From Hemileia vastatrix (taxonomy: Eukaryota > Basidiomycota > Pucciniomycetes > Pucciniales > Zaghouaniaceae), in the NCBI GenBank assembly GCA_030280995.1, contig JASXTE010000008.1, forward strand, positions 22,371,693 through 22,435,692: DNA of 64,000 bases. The letters are read 5' to 3'. Position numbers and translations under genes: made by a program. Within the stretch, counting starts at the first letter, position 1. Each line of letters begins with the position of its first letter. The notes under the pieces are model-generated. The model saw nothing but the letters and a program-made list of their open reading frames with translations, was not told the DNA's origin and searched no databases. Shown piece after piece: positions 45,812 through 57,620 of this stretch.

Positions 45812-46700
45812 ATTGCATATTGAAGGGTATAACCCTGTAATTAAAATCACCAGTGTACACATGAGCCACTTGAACAGCCCAACCAGGACACCAATCCCTA
45901 AATTTTGGTACATCCTTTTTATTCCACTGAATCTTAAGAGAATCCAGTTCACTAACAAAAATGCCATTTTCTAAAATTGAGCCATCCCAAACAACAGCCC
46001 CATTATCATCAACAAAAACATCCTGATCACAAGAATCATGATCAGAGCCAGCCAGTTTAACCTCCTGGGGGAGGAGAGAACAATCTTCCAGTTTAGCCTC
46101 ATGGAAGAGGAGATATAAATCTTCAGCACCTTTTGTGCTGGCCCTAACCACTGGGACATCTTCATAAAATTCTTCAGAATAAGAATCTTCATCTGTGGGT
46201 GGTCTCCTTGATAATCCATCAGGAATCATAAAGGTTTTTCCAGGTTTGTGTACCAGGTCAAAAGAAAAATGCTAAATAAATGCCACCCACCTAGTCATTG
46301 GAGCACTTGGAAGACTAGGTGTGTTGATCATTTGAACCAGAGATTTTGCATCCACCTGCAGCTCAAAATGCTGCCCCCACAAAACAGTTTTCAGCTTCTT
46401 CAGAATTTTTGCTACACCACACAATTCCAAATTAGGTTGAAAATATCTAGATTCCACCTCATTAAATACCATGGACTCATACCTTACTGGCCTGAACCTC
46501 CCAGTTTTATCTTCCTGAGACAAAACAGCACCAGCAGAAATATAACTTGAGTCCACTTCCAGATAAATTTTTCAGCTTCCACACCATAATCCAACTTTTG
46601 AAGAATAATATCTTCACCTAACACATTTTTCAACCTCTGAAAAGCCTCTTCACACTCTTCAGTCCATAAACACTCTGCATCTTTCCTGGTCAGCCTCCTT
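45812..46700 (-). pseudogene. Gypsy-II RNase H and linker
   Basis: 46,556-46,272 reads MDSSYISAGAVLSQED, RYESMVFNEVESRY and LWGQHFELQVDAKSLVQM, followed after a TAA by FSFDLVHKPGKTFMIPDGLS. The acidic linker continues 46,229-45,812 up to the MITE. A frameshift near 46,560 separates it from the RT. The colinear Gypsy-I segment is 5,590-6,350. Confidence 0.82.
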
Positions 46701-47839
46701 CAAGGTGAAGCCAACAAAGAAAAATCTTTAATAAAAATTCTGAAATACAAACAAACCCCCAAAAATCTCCTGACTTCAGTAGTATTTTTAGGCCCTGGCC
46801 ATGACTGAATTTTATTAACCTTTTTCTTTGCCGTAATCCTTCCCTCTTTAAATACCACATGACCCAAAATTTCCAAAGCAGGAACGCAACAACAAAACTT
46901 TGACCCAGAAATGGTCAAACCAGCCTCTTCAATCCTAAACAATACTCTCTCTATATTAATTTCAGATTCCCAAACAAACCTCCTTATAACTGGGTTCTCC
47001 TTCAGCACCTCATTCCCATAATCAGTGAAGGGTCTTTTGATTCCACCTTTATCAATAAAAATACCAGCATGAGTAGGAGCCTCATCCTGTAAAATCCAAG
47101 CCATATGTGCTTGATAAACTGCTACTGAATTAGTTGCTCCTTGAGGAAACCTAGTGAGCTGAAATCTTCCCAGAGGAGTCTCAAATGTTGTGAGTTGCCG
47201 TGAATCAGTGTGAAGTTCCCTTTCATCATAACCACTCATATTATCACCCAAACCATAACACACCCTTCCAGCAAAAGCTTCCACAAAGTCCTCTGCACTT
47301 GGAAGCATCCCAGCATCCTTAATAGTGACTCTATTCAAGGCTCTAAGATCATGCACCACCCTCAGCTTCCCATTCTGCTTCTTTAAACAGAAAAATGGAC
47401 TTGAGTAACTAGATGTTGATTCTTTGTATGAAACAGTCCTGACTCTTTCCCTAAAAATCTCTACAAAATCATCCCTGATAGAAGCTGGAATTTGAATAGG
47501 TTTGATTTTCCAAGGTTCATGAAAAACCACAGGAATAAATTAAGCTTTCCCATAAGAGTGTTACAACACACCCCTTTCTTCTTCAACAAATGCCACTGCT
47601 TTCTCCCTCAGCATAATAACATACAAAAACAACTTTTTTTCCTCATCAGACAACCACCTATCAGGACCATAATTAAAAACTTTCAACCTTTCCACACTAA
47701 CTCTAGAAGTCTCCACAAAATAAGGAGGATTCTTCACCAGAGGAGTACAGTACGGATCTCTTGACAAAAGAGTTCTCTTAAAAGGAGGATTCAAACCTAC
47801 AGGGATAGGCTCATTAACAAGCCTAATCTTCTGTGCCAC
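46700..47839 (-). pseudogene. pol: Gypsy-II reverse transcriptase, catalytic Asp changed
   Basis: Frames 47,839-47,561 and 47,530-46,700, same phase with two TAA codons between. Motifs: YSSPFFCLKKQNGKLRVVHD, YGLGDNMSGYDEREL, FETPLGRFQLTRFPQGATNS. The YxDD box reads GIFIDKGGIKRP, with Lys replacing the second Asp seen in Gypsy-I (FIDDGGIKGP), so polymerase activity is lost. Confidence 0.86.
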
Positions 47840-48707
47840 CTTCCACTTGAGGGATCTTCAGGACATCTTCACCACCAGACCTGAAACAAAAAACAAGGGT
47901 TTACACATTGCTCACATGTGTGGCCAAGGTAATGTTTTTGAAAGGTGTAGAAGAAACCTTAGTGGTGCACAATTGGGAGGACTTACTTTTATTCCCCAAT
48001 CTTACCACCCCAAAACTTTTCCGCAATTCCACATCTTAATCCTCACTTCCATCTTCTAAATCTTCAAATCTTGATTCATCTTCTGAATCACATCTTCTAA
48101 AATTGTGCAGTATATCCTCATGCTGGAGGCCCAAAATTTGATCTTGCTGATCTTCTTCAAAATTTTGTGCAGTTTAACCACATGCTGAAGGCCCAAAAAT
48201 TGATCTTGATGATCTTCACAAAAATATTTCTTTTCTTTTTTCTTAATTATCTTCAGATTTTTTTCTTGATTTTCTTCAGTAATCTTGAAATTTTTATTTT
48301 CCTTTCTTGAGTTTTCTTCTATCCTACAAAAATAACCAGGGGTTTTCCCAATGCTCACAGATGTGGCCAAGGTAATGTTTTTGAAAGGTGTAGAAGAAAA
48401 ACTAACAGTGCACAATTGGGAGGACTTACTTTTGGACCCCAATCTCACCAATCCACCGCTTTTCCGCATATCTTTCAATGAATATATATAACCAATTTTC
48501 TTATTTGAACTTGAATTAAAAATAATTGAGAATTTTGAGAGAAAACAGATGCTTGATAAAAAACTTGAAGAATACTTGCAGAGAAGAGAAACATTAAAAA
48601 GAGAAAGTTGAAAATCCACTTGGTATATCTCCAAGGAAGCTGACCTACTTCAACCTGGGATTTCTTCATCTTGGGGAGAGGTTGTAGCACTTGGGTGATC
48701 AGCCTCA
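47840..48707 (-). repeat. Gypsy-II spacer between protease and RT with internal duplications
   Basis: About 145 bp around 47,894-48,040 is repeated at 48,340-48,480 (both contain TGGCCAAGGTAATGTTTTTG and GCACAATTGGGAGGACTTAC). A shorter duplication lies at 48,118-48,165 and 48,166-48,220 (AGGCCCAAAATTTGATCTTG-like). Short minus frames across it have no recognised motif. Confidence 0.7.
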
Positions 48708-49427
48708 TTACTCTAAAAAAGACAGACTCCCACTAGAGCCTAAGCCACACTCCAAAAAACCAGAGTCTGCACCCACTTCTCTTCTTCTCCTAAAACATTC
48801 CATGCACTGGCACATTGAAGACAAACCAGGCCTGGTCTCCCAACCATCCTCTCCAGGGGATGATAACCTCATGTGAAGTCTCCTTTCATCTTCACCAGTA
48901 AACTCCAAACTGGTTCCCAAATCAAATTGATAGCCAATTCTTGATTGAAAATCCATCAAGAATGGCCCACCCAAAAAAGCTTTTACTGTTCCTTTGGCAA
49001 TATAAAAACAAACCTTCCCTGAGGCTCCACCAACATCCAACTTCACAAACTCAGATGTTTCAACCAATTCAGTGTCATGGCCACCAATCACTCTAAAATT
49101 TACACCAATATCTGTCTTGATTGGGAGGCCCAGATGAGTAGCCTCAAACAAAGAAATCAGGTTAATCTGAGAACCTGAATCCACCAATTCCCTAGCCTCC
49201 CTTCCATTCAGAGTGACATTGACATATCCCAGAGGTGCAGAAAAATGAGTTTCCAAACTCTCTCCAAATTTTTCAGCAGAATCACAAATGTATTCTACCT
49301 CCCCAGAAGAAACCCTTCTCCTGGTCAACAACTTTTTCTGCCTATCAGCCAACCCAGGACTGGTAGCATACAACTCCCCATAAGTAAGGGAAACCTGACC
49401 CTGATTCATCCTTTCCAGGACAGAGTC
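48708..49427 (-). pseudogene. Gypsy-II protease region
   Basis: Open 49,409-48,708. Contains ARELVDSGSQINLISLFEAT with the catalytic Asp present, IGVNFRVIGGHDTE, and the second strand VKAFLGGPFLMDFQ. It begins in frame with the end of gag once the solo LTR at 49,428-50,605 is removed (VMDSVLERMNQGQVSLTYGE reads across the join). Confidence 0.85.
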
Positions 49428-50605
49428 TGTCAGCCTAGGTATCCCCAGGACTGAGTATTTCTTATGCTTAAAATTAGATAAACTTAATTACATTAAGCTT
49501 ATATCTTAAAGATAAGGTTAAAACACTTATATATATGGTTATAATACATATATATATAATTATTACACTATTATATGATTTATAGTAGTTTAAATAGCTT
49601 ATCCATAGCCTAAAAATACTTATTAAGGTGTTAATTTAGTCATAATATACTTATCTTAAATGATATTAAGTAATTATAGACATACATAAGCTTATATGTA
49701 TACATAAACCTCATATTCAGTGAAATATGTAGTTATATTATGTATATTTAGGTCTATAAGTGGGTTTTAGCCTCTTAATAGCCTATAACCTTTGTTTTTC
49801 TGCTTATTTTAGATCATATGGATGTATTCAGTGGACTCACAACGCCTACAAAAGCATGTACACCTATTTCAGGTGCATATACTCAGTTTGGACAACTTAA
49901 TCTGCTTCCTTGGATGGATTTTCACGGATTTATGGGTTGGGAGATTATTACTGGGTTAATATGGATGCTTGGGGATGTTATTGGGGTCTTGGACAGTTAA
50001 TTTGGTTCCTTTATATGCTTTTGTTTTCATTATATTCTCTTTGGATGAGTAATTTTACCTGTTTCTTTATGGTATCCGCTTTTATCTGTTTATTCTATTT
50101 ATAGTATGGGTCTGTGGTATCATTAATTGTGATGGAGGGTCCTTACTGGAGGTCTGGGTGTTGAATCTGCTTGAAGTGGACGCCATGGGGAGGTGATGGG
50201 CCCTCACAGTGCTGTAATTTCTGGGGATAGCAGTGACATCATCTGGATTGAAGGTCTGTGCACTCCAGTGGATTTTGGTATAAGTAAGGGGGGTTTTGAT
50301 GGGTTATAAGACATTACTTACTTACTACACATCAATCAAAAACTACAACACAATTATTATCATAAATAAATATATTATAAAGCATTTATAAATTGATATT
50401 ATCTTTATATAAGCTATAACTATATTTTATTGATCTATTTTCCACCACTAGCATGCATATAAATCAAAATATTGTGAGTTTCTATTGAGAATAACTATTC
50501 TATTAGTCTTCCCCTGAGGTTTAATCACTAAATAATTTATCAATAAGTAGTAGGACCATTAATATTTACTATTAAATCATATTTATACACTAGCATACAC
50601 TGACA
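49428..50605 (+). repeat. Solo LTR of the Gypsy-IV family inside Gypsy-II gag
   Basis: 1,178 bp, TGTCAGCCTAGG...CACTGACA, flanked by GAGTC at 49,423-49,427 and 50,606-50,610. Matches, in inverted orientation, the LTR at 56,446-57,620. No internal region is attached, so it is a solo LTR. Excision restores the Gypsy-II frame. Short frames inside it (for example 49,818-50,000) recur in the other LTR. Confidence 0.92.
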
Positions 50606-52292
50606 GAGTCCATAACATTAACTGGGCCAGAAACCACTGGCCTCTCAAAGTGAGCTCTTTGCTTCACTACCTTGGTCCTAGAAGATTCTTGAGGACCAGA
50701 ACCACCAACAGATTTTACATCAACAGGAGTCAAACCAGATCCCTCACCAGAACCTCTAACTCAAGCAGGCTTTGGCAATGAAGCCAAAGGGACATCCTCC
50801 TCAGAGTCAGAATCAACATCCATAGGCATTGGATCACCATTAATGTCCAATGCTGCAAAACTAGGGGGGGCCATATCTGCCATACCCTTCTGCATTTTTT
50901 ACAGCTCTTCTTTTCTGTACTTCTTCCTAGCTGCACTCAGCTTAGGATCTACCTTTGAAGCCTTAGGCTTTGGTTGGGCCTGGGAACTTCTCTTAGGCCT
51001 TCCCACCTTTCCTGCTTCCACATCATAAACACCAGCCAAGCATTCCACACTTGACTATCCACCACAAGAATACAACTCCAAACCACCAAAGGAAGATGTA
51101 AATGAGACTCTATTAGCCTCCTTTCCCTTGCCCTTGCTATCATCTCCACCTTTACCAGAAGAAGAATCCTCATTAGGCAACTCTTCAAACCTTGGCCTCC
51201 TTGAGTTGACAATATGTCTCCTCCTCACCAAGTCCACTAGAGCCTGACCATCATTAGGCTTCACAAAAGAACCATCTGGGAACTTGAACACTTTCCCATC
51301 AAATTCTACCTTCTCTTCAGACACATCCCTATTCAGTGCCCAACAATCATTGGACTTGTGGCTCTTCCTGCTGCAATAAGAGCAGACCCAAGGATCACTC
51401 CTACCAACCCTCCTATCAAAATCTCTAGGCTGAGAAGGAGCCTTATTGGCTTTCTGAGCCTCCTGAACAAAAATATGTAGCTGTTTTTTCAGATAAGCCA
51501 ACTGATCCACTACTGTACCAACCTCTTTAGGCTTCTCAGGAGCCTTTCCCTTGTTCACACTTTCCTTCTTCCTAGATTTCTCCACGTCTTTAGCAAAAGC
51601 TTCACTGACCTTGCTAACATATTTGGTGCTAGCTTCCTGGAAAGAATCCACTGCCAAAAGTTTCAGATGACCCTCTACAAACTCCATCACCACAAAAAGA
51701 GCAGGCAACTTCTGATTCCCATTAGGAAGAATCTTCATATTATCCTTCCTTGCCAACTCCTGAAGCACATAAATTCTGACATTCCTGGCCAGAGCAGACC
51801 AGAAAATACCCCTTGCAGAGTCAGTACTCTCCAACTCCTGCATATCCACCAAATAATTTACCACTGGCTCTAACTGAGCCAAAAACTTCCTATAAGTATG
51901 GAGATTGTGCACACCTCCATAAGATTGCCATTCATTTGCAATCATATTGAGATTCACCATAGAGTACCTGGATCCCCACCTGTCTGCATCTGCAGACACA
52001 ACTTTTTCCAATCCTTTCTCCTATAACCCTCCATAGCAGCCACTTCCTTCACCAGAGCCCTGTCACCAATATAGAGGATGAATTTTTTCACCATGTCCAA
52101 GTGAGAATCACCATCCACATTCCCAGCAGCCTCAAACAGCTCCAGAAACAACTTCACATCCTCCCCCATAAACATAGGCCCCTTCCAGGATTTGATCCTG
52201 ACAGAAGGCCTAAAAGAAACAATAGGATTACCATCCTCAGAAGCACCGACAGTGCCACTACCACCACTGGAGAAAGAGGGTCCAGAAGCCAT
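50606..52292 (-). pseudogene. gag: Gypsy-II Gag
   Basis: ATG at 52,292 (MASGPSFSSGGSG). The first frame ends at 51,954 after a frameshift; the main frame 52,011-51,055 holds the capsid C-terminal part and a CCHC knuckle CSYCSRKSHKSNDC, with Lys-rich linkers. After a TAG the remainder (KRSSQAQPKASKVDPKLSAA, DINGDPMPMDVDSDSEED) runs with stops to 50,606 and continues after the solo LTR. It parallels Gypsy-I Gag in length and knuckle position. Confidence 0.83.
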
Positions 52293-52382
52293 GGTCCAAT
52301 AGATTCCAGAAAACCAATCTCCAACCACAGAAGAGAGTCCAAAAAGCTAACAAATCCTCTACCCCATGTTGGGAGACAGGAA

Positions 52383-52518
52383 TGTAGACAATCCTATAGT
52401 ACTAGCTATAGGCCTTGACCAAGGGAGTTGGAGTAAAACTGGAGAGAAAAACCCCTGTCCCTTTGAGAAATACCAGGTGGGATTTATTTGCTACAGCAAA
52501 TTAGAGACTTTTACTATA
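52383..52518 (-). repeat. Gypsy-II 5' LTR
   Basis: 136 bp, on the minus strand TATAGTAAAAG...GATTGTCTACA, followed by the leader TTCCTGTCTCCCAACATGGG. It is the direct counterpart of 30,512-30,639 plus 39,001-39,008. The TA...CA ends are unusual, but the purine tract at the other copy fixes the boundary. Confidence 0.83.
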
Positions 52519-53173
52519 CCCACCATCCTTCAGTAATTTAATTATGGAATTTTATATCCATTAACTTCTGAAATACTGACAGAGCATTTTTTTCTCCAAA
52601 TGGCATCCTGACATATTTATATATTCCCATATGTGTTGTTATCAGCAAAAAGTTCTGTGAATTCCTTTCAACAGAAATTTGATGGTACCCTTTATTTCCA
52701 TCTATGCAACTTATGTATTTAGCACCTTTAAGGGTAGTATGTATAGAGGCAATCCTTGGCAAGAGATAAATATAATCTACTTTAAATTTATTTAATGCTC
52801 TATAATCACCGCACAGTCTTGCTTTATCTTGTTCATAAGAAATTAGCACTGGTGATATTACAAAATATTTTGGTTTAGTTTCAACCTTTTCAAGAATTTT
52901 CATTTCTAATAACATCTTAATATTATCCTCTATGTCTTTCCTCTTCATTGGTGAAGCAGGGTATGGTTTCTTATTAATACTAGCAGGAATATTATCCATA
53001 TCACAGATTAAACTAATCTTCATTTCATGATCTTTTACAAGGCCAAGTTCATTTGTACCATGTGCAAAAGCCATTGGAAATGCTTTAATTAAGTCCAAAA
53101 TATTGTTTTTCTCAGCTTCACTTATCTTAGTGCCAAATGATGCTTTTGAAATTTCTGTTTCCAGAAGTTCCAT
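52519..53173 (-). pseudogene. pol: Gypsy-IV reverse transcriptase, N-terminal half
   Basis: 53,173-52,538 reads KDHEMKISLICDMDNIPASI, PYPASPMKRKDIEDNIKMLL, YEQDKARLCGDYRALNKFKV, CIDGNKGYHQISVERNSQNF and MPFGEKNALSVFQKLMDIKF. A TAA follows FHN, then ITEGWWV leads to the junction, one residue before the expected YIDD. The frame with this order is a typical Ty3/Gypsy RT. Confidence 0.87.
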
Positions 53174-53194
53174 CTCATTGGATTCTCTTCCTTT

Positions 53195-53998
53195 TCACGG
53201 AATATTTGTAACTGACTCAATGTGTAAGACTGTGTTAAAAGAATTTATTTTAAATTTCCTTTTACCAATCATGCCAATTGTAAAATTGATATTAGCAGGG
53301 TCTAATTTTACACCAAATTTAGTCAGAATATCATTTCCAATGATAAAACAGTTACTACAGTTAGTATTATCCATTACTACAAAGTCACAAGTTACTCTTA
53401 CATAACCATGTTGATGTTTAAAGAAAACAGCAGCTTTGTATCTACCAATGGGGTTTAGTACTAATCCAAAACCTCTCCAATTTTTACTTTGAAGGGGTTC
53501 AATCTTAGACTTATATTCACTATCAATTTTTTGTAATGTATTAGTAGAAACAACAGAACCAGAAGCTCCTGTGTCCAATACTATATTAACATTTTCACCA
53601 GAAATGATATCTGGAACCATGATAGGTGTCATTCTTAAGTTATCAGCTTGTATATCTTTAATGATTTCAGCATCCTCAAAATTCAATAAAGATTCATTTG
53701 AGTCAATATTTAATATTGGATTTTCAAAGATGGACAAATCATCTTCCAACATAAAGATTTCATTTTCATCACTATATGAGATATTGCTGTTATAATCACT
53801 TGAATCTTTACATTTTTCAGTTTCATTTTCAGATTCACGTTGATTTTCAACAATATTTATATTCTTCTCACATTTTTGACCTTTAACCCAAGGTTTTTTA
53901 CACTTATAACAAGTATTTGTCTCATACTTTTTTGGTACTACAGGTGCAGTAGGTTTTTTCTGTTTTTCCTGAAGTGTTTTTGAATTCTGATTTTTCAC
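53195..53998 (-). pseudogene. Gypsy-IV zinc knuckle and protease
   Basis: 267 codons. CYKCKKPWVKGQKCEKN is a knuckle-like motif (C-X2-C-X9-C, His replaced). An acidic linker (IFMLEDDLSIFE) follows. The aspartic protease has INVVLDTGASGSV-type text (NIVLDTGASGSVVS) with intact DTG and a later FIIGNDILTKFGVKL. One stop and a small gap separate it from RT. It looks able to encode an active protease fold. Confidence 0.85.
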
Positions 53999-54052
53999 AG
54001 GTTCAACATTTTTTTTATTAGTGGAACACCTTGATTCATACTTATGGTCTAA

Positions 54053-55936
54053 TTATATTTCATTGCAAATATTAATAAAGTCATAATATTCAGTAACATT
54101 AATTGTTCTAGCTACAACAATGTCTCTGACAGAGATAGGTAATTTATATATTATCTTATCTTTCCATAAGTTAAATTCCATGTTAGGCTCAATGGCTTTT
54201 AATATTTTATTTAAATTTATTAAAAATATCATAGGTTTGTCACCATTCAACGGATTGTACCTAGTTTTCTCATAAAGTCTCAGCTGAGTGAGTCTGAATT
54301 TAGAACCTCCAAATTGTTTTTCGATTAGTTGTTTCCATTCAGCCCAAGAGTAATCTTTACCCTCATTCAAAACAGCTTCAAACCATAATAAAGCAACATC
54401 GTTAAATAAAGAGATCAATTTTGATGTTATTTCTTTATCTGGTAACCTATATGAGAATTTCAAATTGTCAATACTTTGAATAAAATGTTGCCAATCAGAG
54501 CTGGCTTCCCCATCATAAGTTGGGTACTGATCTATATTAGGCCAGTTCTTCTGATTGGATTTTATTTCACTAATCTTAGGTAAATTCAACAACTAATTTA
54601 CTCTTGATAAATGGTCTTTTATTTCCACCTGTATGTATTTGTGACTTAAATTTTCAGATTTGACACTACCACCAGATGGCTTTAGTTGTGGTGGTATAGG
54701 GAAGGAGTGAGATTCACTTTTTCCAATGAAAGGATTACTATTATACTGAGTATACTTATGATTATCCTGGTTCATTAGTAGATTGGTAGTTTCAATCTCA
54801 ACTTTATTCAATCTTTGTAGAAGATCAGAGACACTTTGATTTGCTTGGGAAAAAGATAACTTAGTTCTAGATTCAGTTTTTAATAAGTGTTCTTCATTTA
54901 GCTTTTCTAACTCACAGAATTTGTTTGAAAGTTCACTATATTTATTACTCAATGAATGATACTTAAGAGTTAGAGAAAAATGTTCATTCTCTAATTCTTT
55001 ATTACATTTTTCCAGTTGAGAAATGTTCAATGTTAATGATGAAATTGTATCACTTGTGAGCTTTACTGTCTGTTCCTCACAATCAGTCATTCTATTCCAC
55101 AATGCTGAAACAATTCTATGGAAAGTTAAATTATTTTTAAAATACTCCATGTCTTCCTTCTCAATTCTCTCACTTTCTTGTGGACATCTCATCTCACTAG
55201 TAAGTGGTGGAAACTGAGGATTAACTGTATTATATAAAGTACTGTTATTATTGACAAAAGACAAGTCAGGTGTATCTACATAAAAACCTAATTCTCTTAA
55301 GTCCTCCTCTATTTTCTGCACAGATTTGACATTAATAATATTACCTACATTGTAATTATTAGTATTGTGTTCAATCTGAGAGGGTAATCTACTTACCACG
55401 GGATTTTTGTGAGCCCTGATTTTTGGCACCTTTGTTTTCACTTGTAGGGGTGAACTGAGGAAGTCTGATGAGGAGGAGGATCCTTGTTGCAGTTGTGACT
55501 GGACCATTGTTGATGGAACCAATCCCACTTCCATTTTTCTACCAGTATTTTCTCCTGGGAGTGATGTGACCCTCCTGGGGTAGGGGGTTGCTGACTTGGC
55601 TGGCCTCCCTTTAGCTCTGCCAGTGACTGGTTCATCTGCTGGAATCCTGCCTTGCAATTGTTCTGCAATTGCTCTACCTCCTTGAGCATGAGAGACTTTG
55701 ATTCCTCCAACTTCAGGACCTGTTTTGCAAGATGGGACAGTTGATCCTGCAGAGGAGGATATTTCTTTTTTATTGTAATCTTTTTTAAGAGGGGGTCTTT
55801 TTCCTCTATACTCATTTGCTCTGGCTGGGGGTATGATTGGCCCTCCATGGTTATGTCCTGGGGAAATGTTTTTATTAGCTTTAGACTTGGTATTATAAGC
55901 AGGCTTTTCACTTACATTGTCCTGGGGAGCACTCAT
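54053..55936 (-). pseudogene. gag: Gypsy-IV Gag, one internal stop
   Basis: ATG at 55,936 opens 447 codons (MSAPQDNVSEKPAYN...), with a coiled-coil-like heptad region near residues 290-370 (LEKCNKELENEHFSLTLKYH). It ends at TAG 54,593 and continues in the same frame for 179 codons. The continuation contains the capsid region YPTYDGEASSDWQHFIQSID, LISLFNDVALLWFEA and WKQLIEKQFGGSKFRL. A second, overlapping frame is open over 55,911-55,438. Confidence 0.83.
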
Positions 55937-56445
55937 ATTGATAAGAATAACAATATATCATGTCTACAGAAAGGAAAACCTATTGGAATTAGTAGATTAA
56001 AAGTATTAGCAATGTTATTACTAATAAAAAAGCACTGGAGCTTACCCTGAATTTTAATCTTTATTTATTTAAATAAAATGTAATAAAAATTTGAAAAAAT
56101 CTGTTAAGAATAAAATAATAAGTTTAACTAGACCTTTATAAGGGTTAATTGATAGCTTGCCAAGCTTTAACTAAATACCAATTTAATTGGGTGTTATATT
56201 AGTGACCAAATACCAAGTGAAATTGGGTTTATATTGGGTACAGTTACTACTGTAAATACCTAATTTTTATTATAAAAAATTAGTAAAATTATTATATGGG
56301 TTCTTTTCCGCAGTCACTGAGTTATGGTGACCCACTAAGGTGCAGAAGACCCAAATATTTGGTTTGTTTGAGCTATACTAAAGTAAAAATCATGTCCTAA
56401 GGCTTATACTAAAAAATCAATAATAATCAAGGAAAGACCCCCAAT
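55937..56445 (-). other. Gypsy-IV leader and candidate primer binding site
   Basis: On the minus strand the LTR end CACTGACA is followed by ATTGGGGGTCTTTCCTTG; TGGGGGTC is a possible tRNA primer site. The rest is AT-rich without a gene. Confidence 0.5.
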
Positions 56446-57620
56446 TGTCAGTGTATCTAGTATATAAGTATGATTTAATAGTATTTATTAATGGTCCTAC
56501 TACTTATTTATAAATGATATAGTGATTAAACCTCAGGGGAAGACTAATAAAATAGTTATACTCAAATAAAACTCACAATAATTGGATTTAAATGTGTGCT
56601 AGTGGTGGAAAATAGATAAATAGAATATAGTTATAGCTTATATAATGATAATATCAATTAATAAAGGCTTTATAATATATTTATAAATGATAATAATTGT
56701 GTTTAAATGTTTAAATGAATTGTAGTAAGTAAGTGATGTCTAATAACCATCAAAATCCTCCCTTACTTATACCAAAATCCACTGGAGTGCACAGACCTTC
56801 AATCCAGATGATGTTACTGCTATCCCCAGCAATTACAGCACTGTGAGGGCCCATCACCTCCCCATTGCATCCACTTCAAGCAGATTCAACACCCAGACCT
56901 CCAGTAAGGACCCTCCATCACAATTAATGATAACACAGACCCATACCATAAATAGAAAATCCAGATAAAAGCGGATACCATAAAGAAACAGGTAAAATAA
57001 CTAATCCAAAAGGGATAAAATGAAACCAAAAGCATATAAAGGAAACAAATGAAATGTCCAAGCCCCCAATAACATCCCAAAGCATCCATATTAACCCAGC
57101 AATGACCTCCCAACCCATAAATCCATGAATATCCATCCAAGGAAGCAGATTAAGTTGTCCAAACTGAGTGTATGCACCTGAAATAGCTGTCTATGCTTCT
57201 GTAGGCATTGTGAGTCCACTGAATACGTCCATGTGACCTAAAATAAGCAGAAAAACAAATGTTATAGGCTATTAAGAGGCTAAAACCCACTTATAGACCT
57301 AAATATACATAATATACTGCATATTTCACTGAATATGAGATTTATGTATACATATAAGCTTATGTATGCCAATAATTACTTAATATCACTTAAGATAAAT
57401 ATATTATGACTCCATTAACACCTTAATAAGTATTATTAGCCTATGGATAAGCTATTTAAACTACTATAATTTATATAATAGTGTAATAATTATATATATA
57501 TGTATTATAACATATATATAAGTGTTTTAACCTTATTTTTAAGATATAAGCTTAATGTATTTAAGGTTATCTTATTTTGAACATAAGAATTACTCAGTCC
57601 TGGAGATACCTAGGCTGACA
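56446..57620 (-). repeat. Gypsy-IV 5' LTR
   Basis: 1,175 bp; on the minus strand TGTCAGCCTAGG...CACTGACA. Over 90% similar by eye to the solo LTR at 49,428-50,605 across its full length, including a TATATATA-rich middle and a segment with open frames of aromatic-rich sequence. The right flank is CAAGT. Confidence 0.9.

Larger units (their letters stand above)
30512..52518 (-). mobile_element. Gypsy-II: Ty3/Gypsy LTR retrotransposon, nested and decayed
   Basis: LTRs are only 136 bp: the 5' copy is 52,383-52,518 and the 3' copy is 30,512-30,639 plus 39,001-39,008, split by Gypsy-III. A purine tract GGAAGGGG lies directly before the 3' LTR on the minus strand. Gag, protease, RT, RNase H and integrase follow the Gypsy-I order, and two antisense genes lie between integrase and 3' LTR. 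Its own length is about 12.4 kb after removing inserts. Flanks read CCCAT on the left and CCCAC on the right, a possible 5-bp duplication with one mismatch, but the wider flanks do not rejoin the Gypsy-IV frame. Confidence 0.85.
52519..57620 (-). mobile_element. Gypsy-IV: 5' half of a Ty3/Gypsy element
   Basis: 5' LTR at 56,446-57,620, then leader, gag, zinc knuckle, protease and the first half of RT, cut at the Gypsy-II LTR just before the YxDD motif. The 3' half was not found left of Gypsy-II at 30,511, so the copy is truncated or rearranged. The solo LTR at 49,428 belongs to the same family in the opposite orientation. Confidence 0.85.

Noticed and set aside
49428..57620. Inverted arms of an 8.2-kb DNA transposon with 1.17-kb TIRs
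   Set aside because: The left arm has its own GAGTC duplication and its removal restores the Gypsy-II frame, while the right arm is followed by leader and gag of Gypsy-IV. They are LTRs in opposite orientation, not TIRs of one element.
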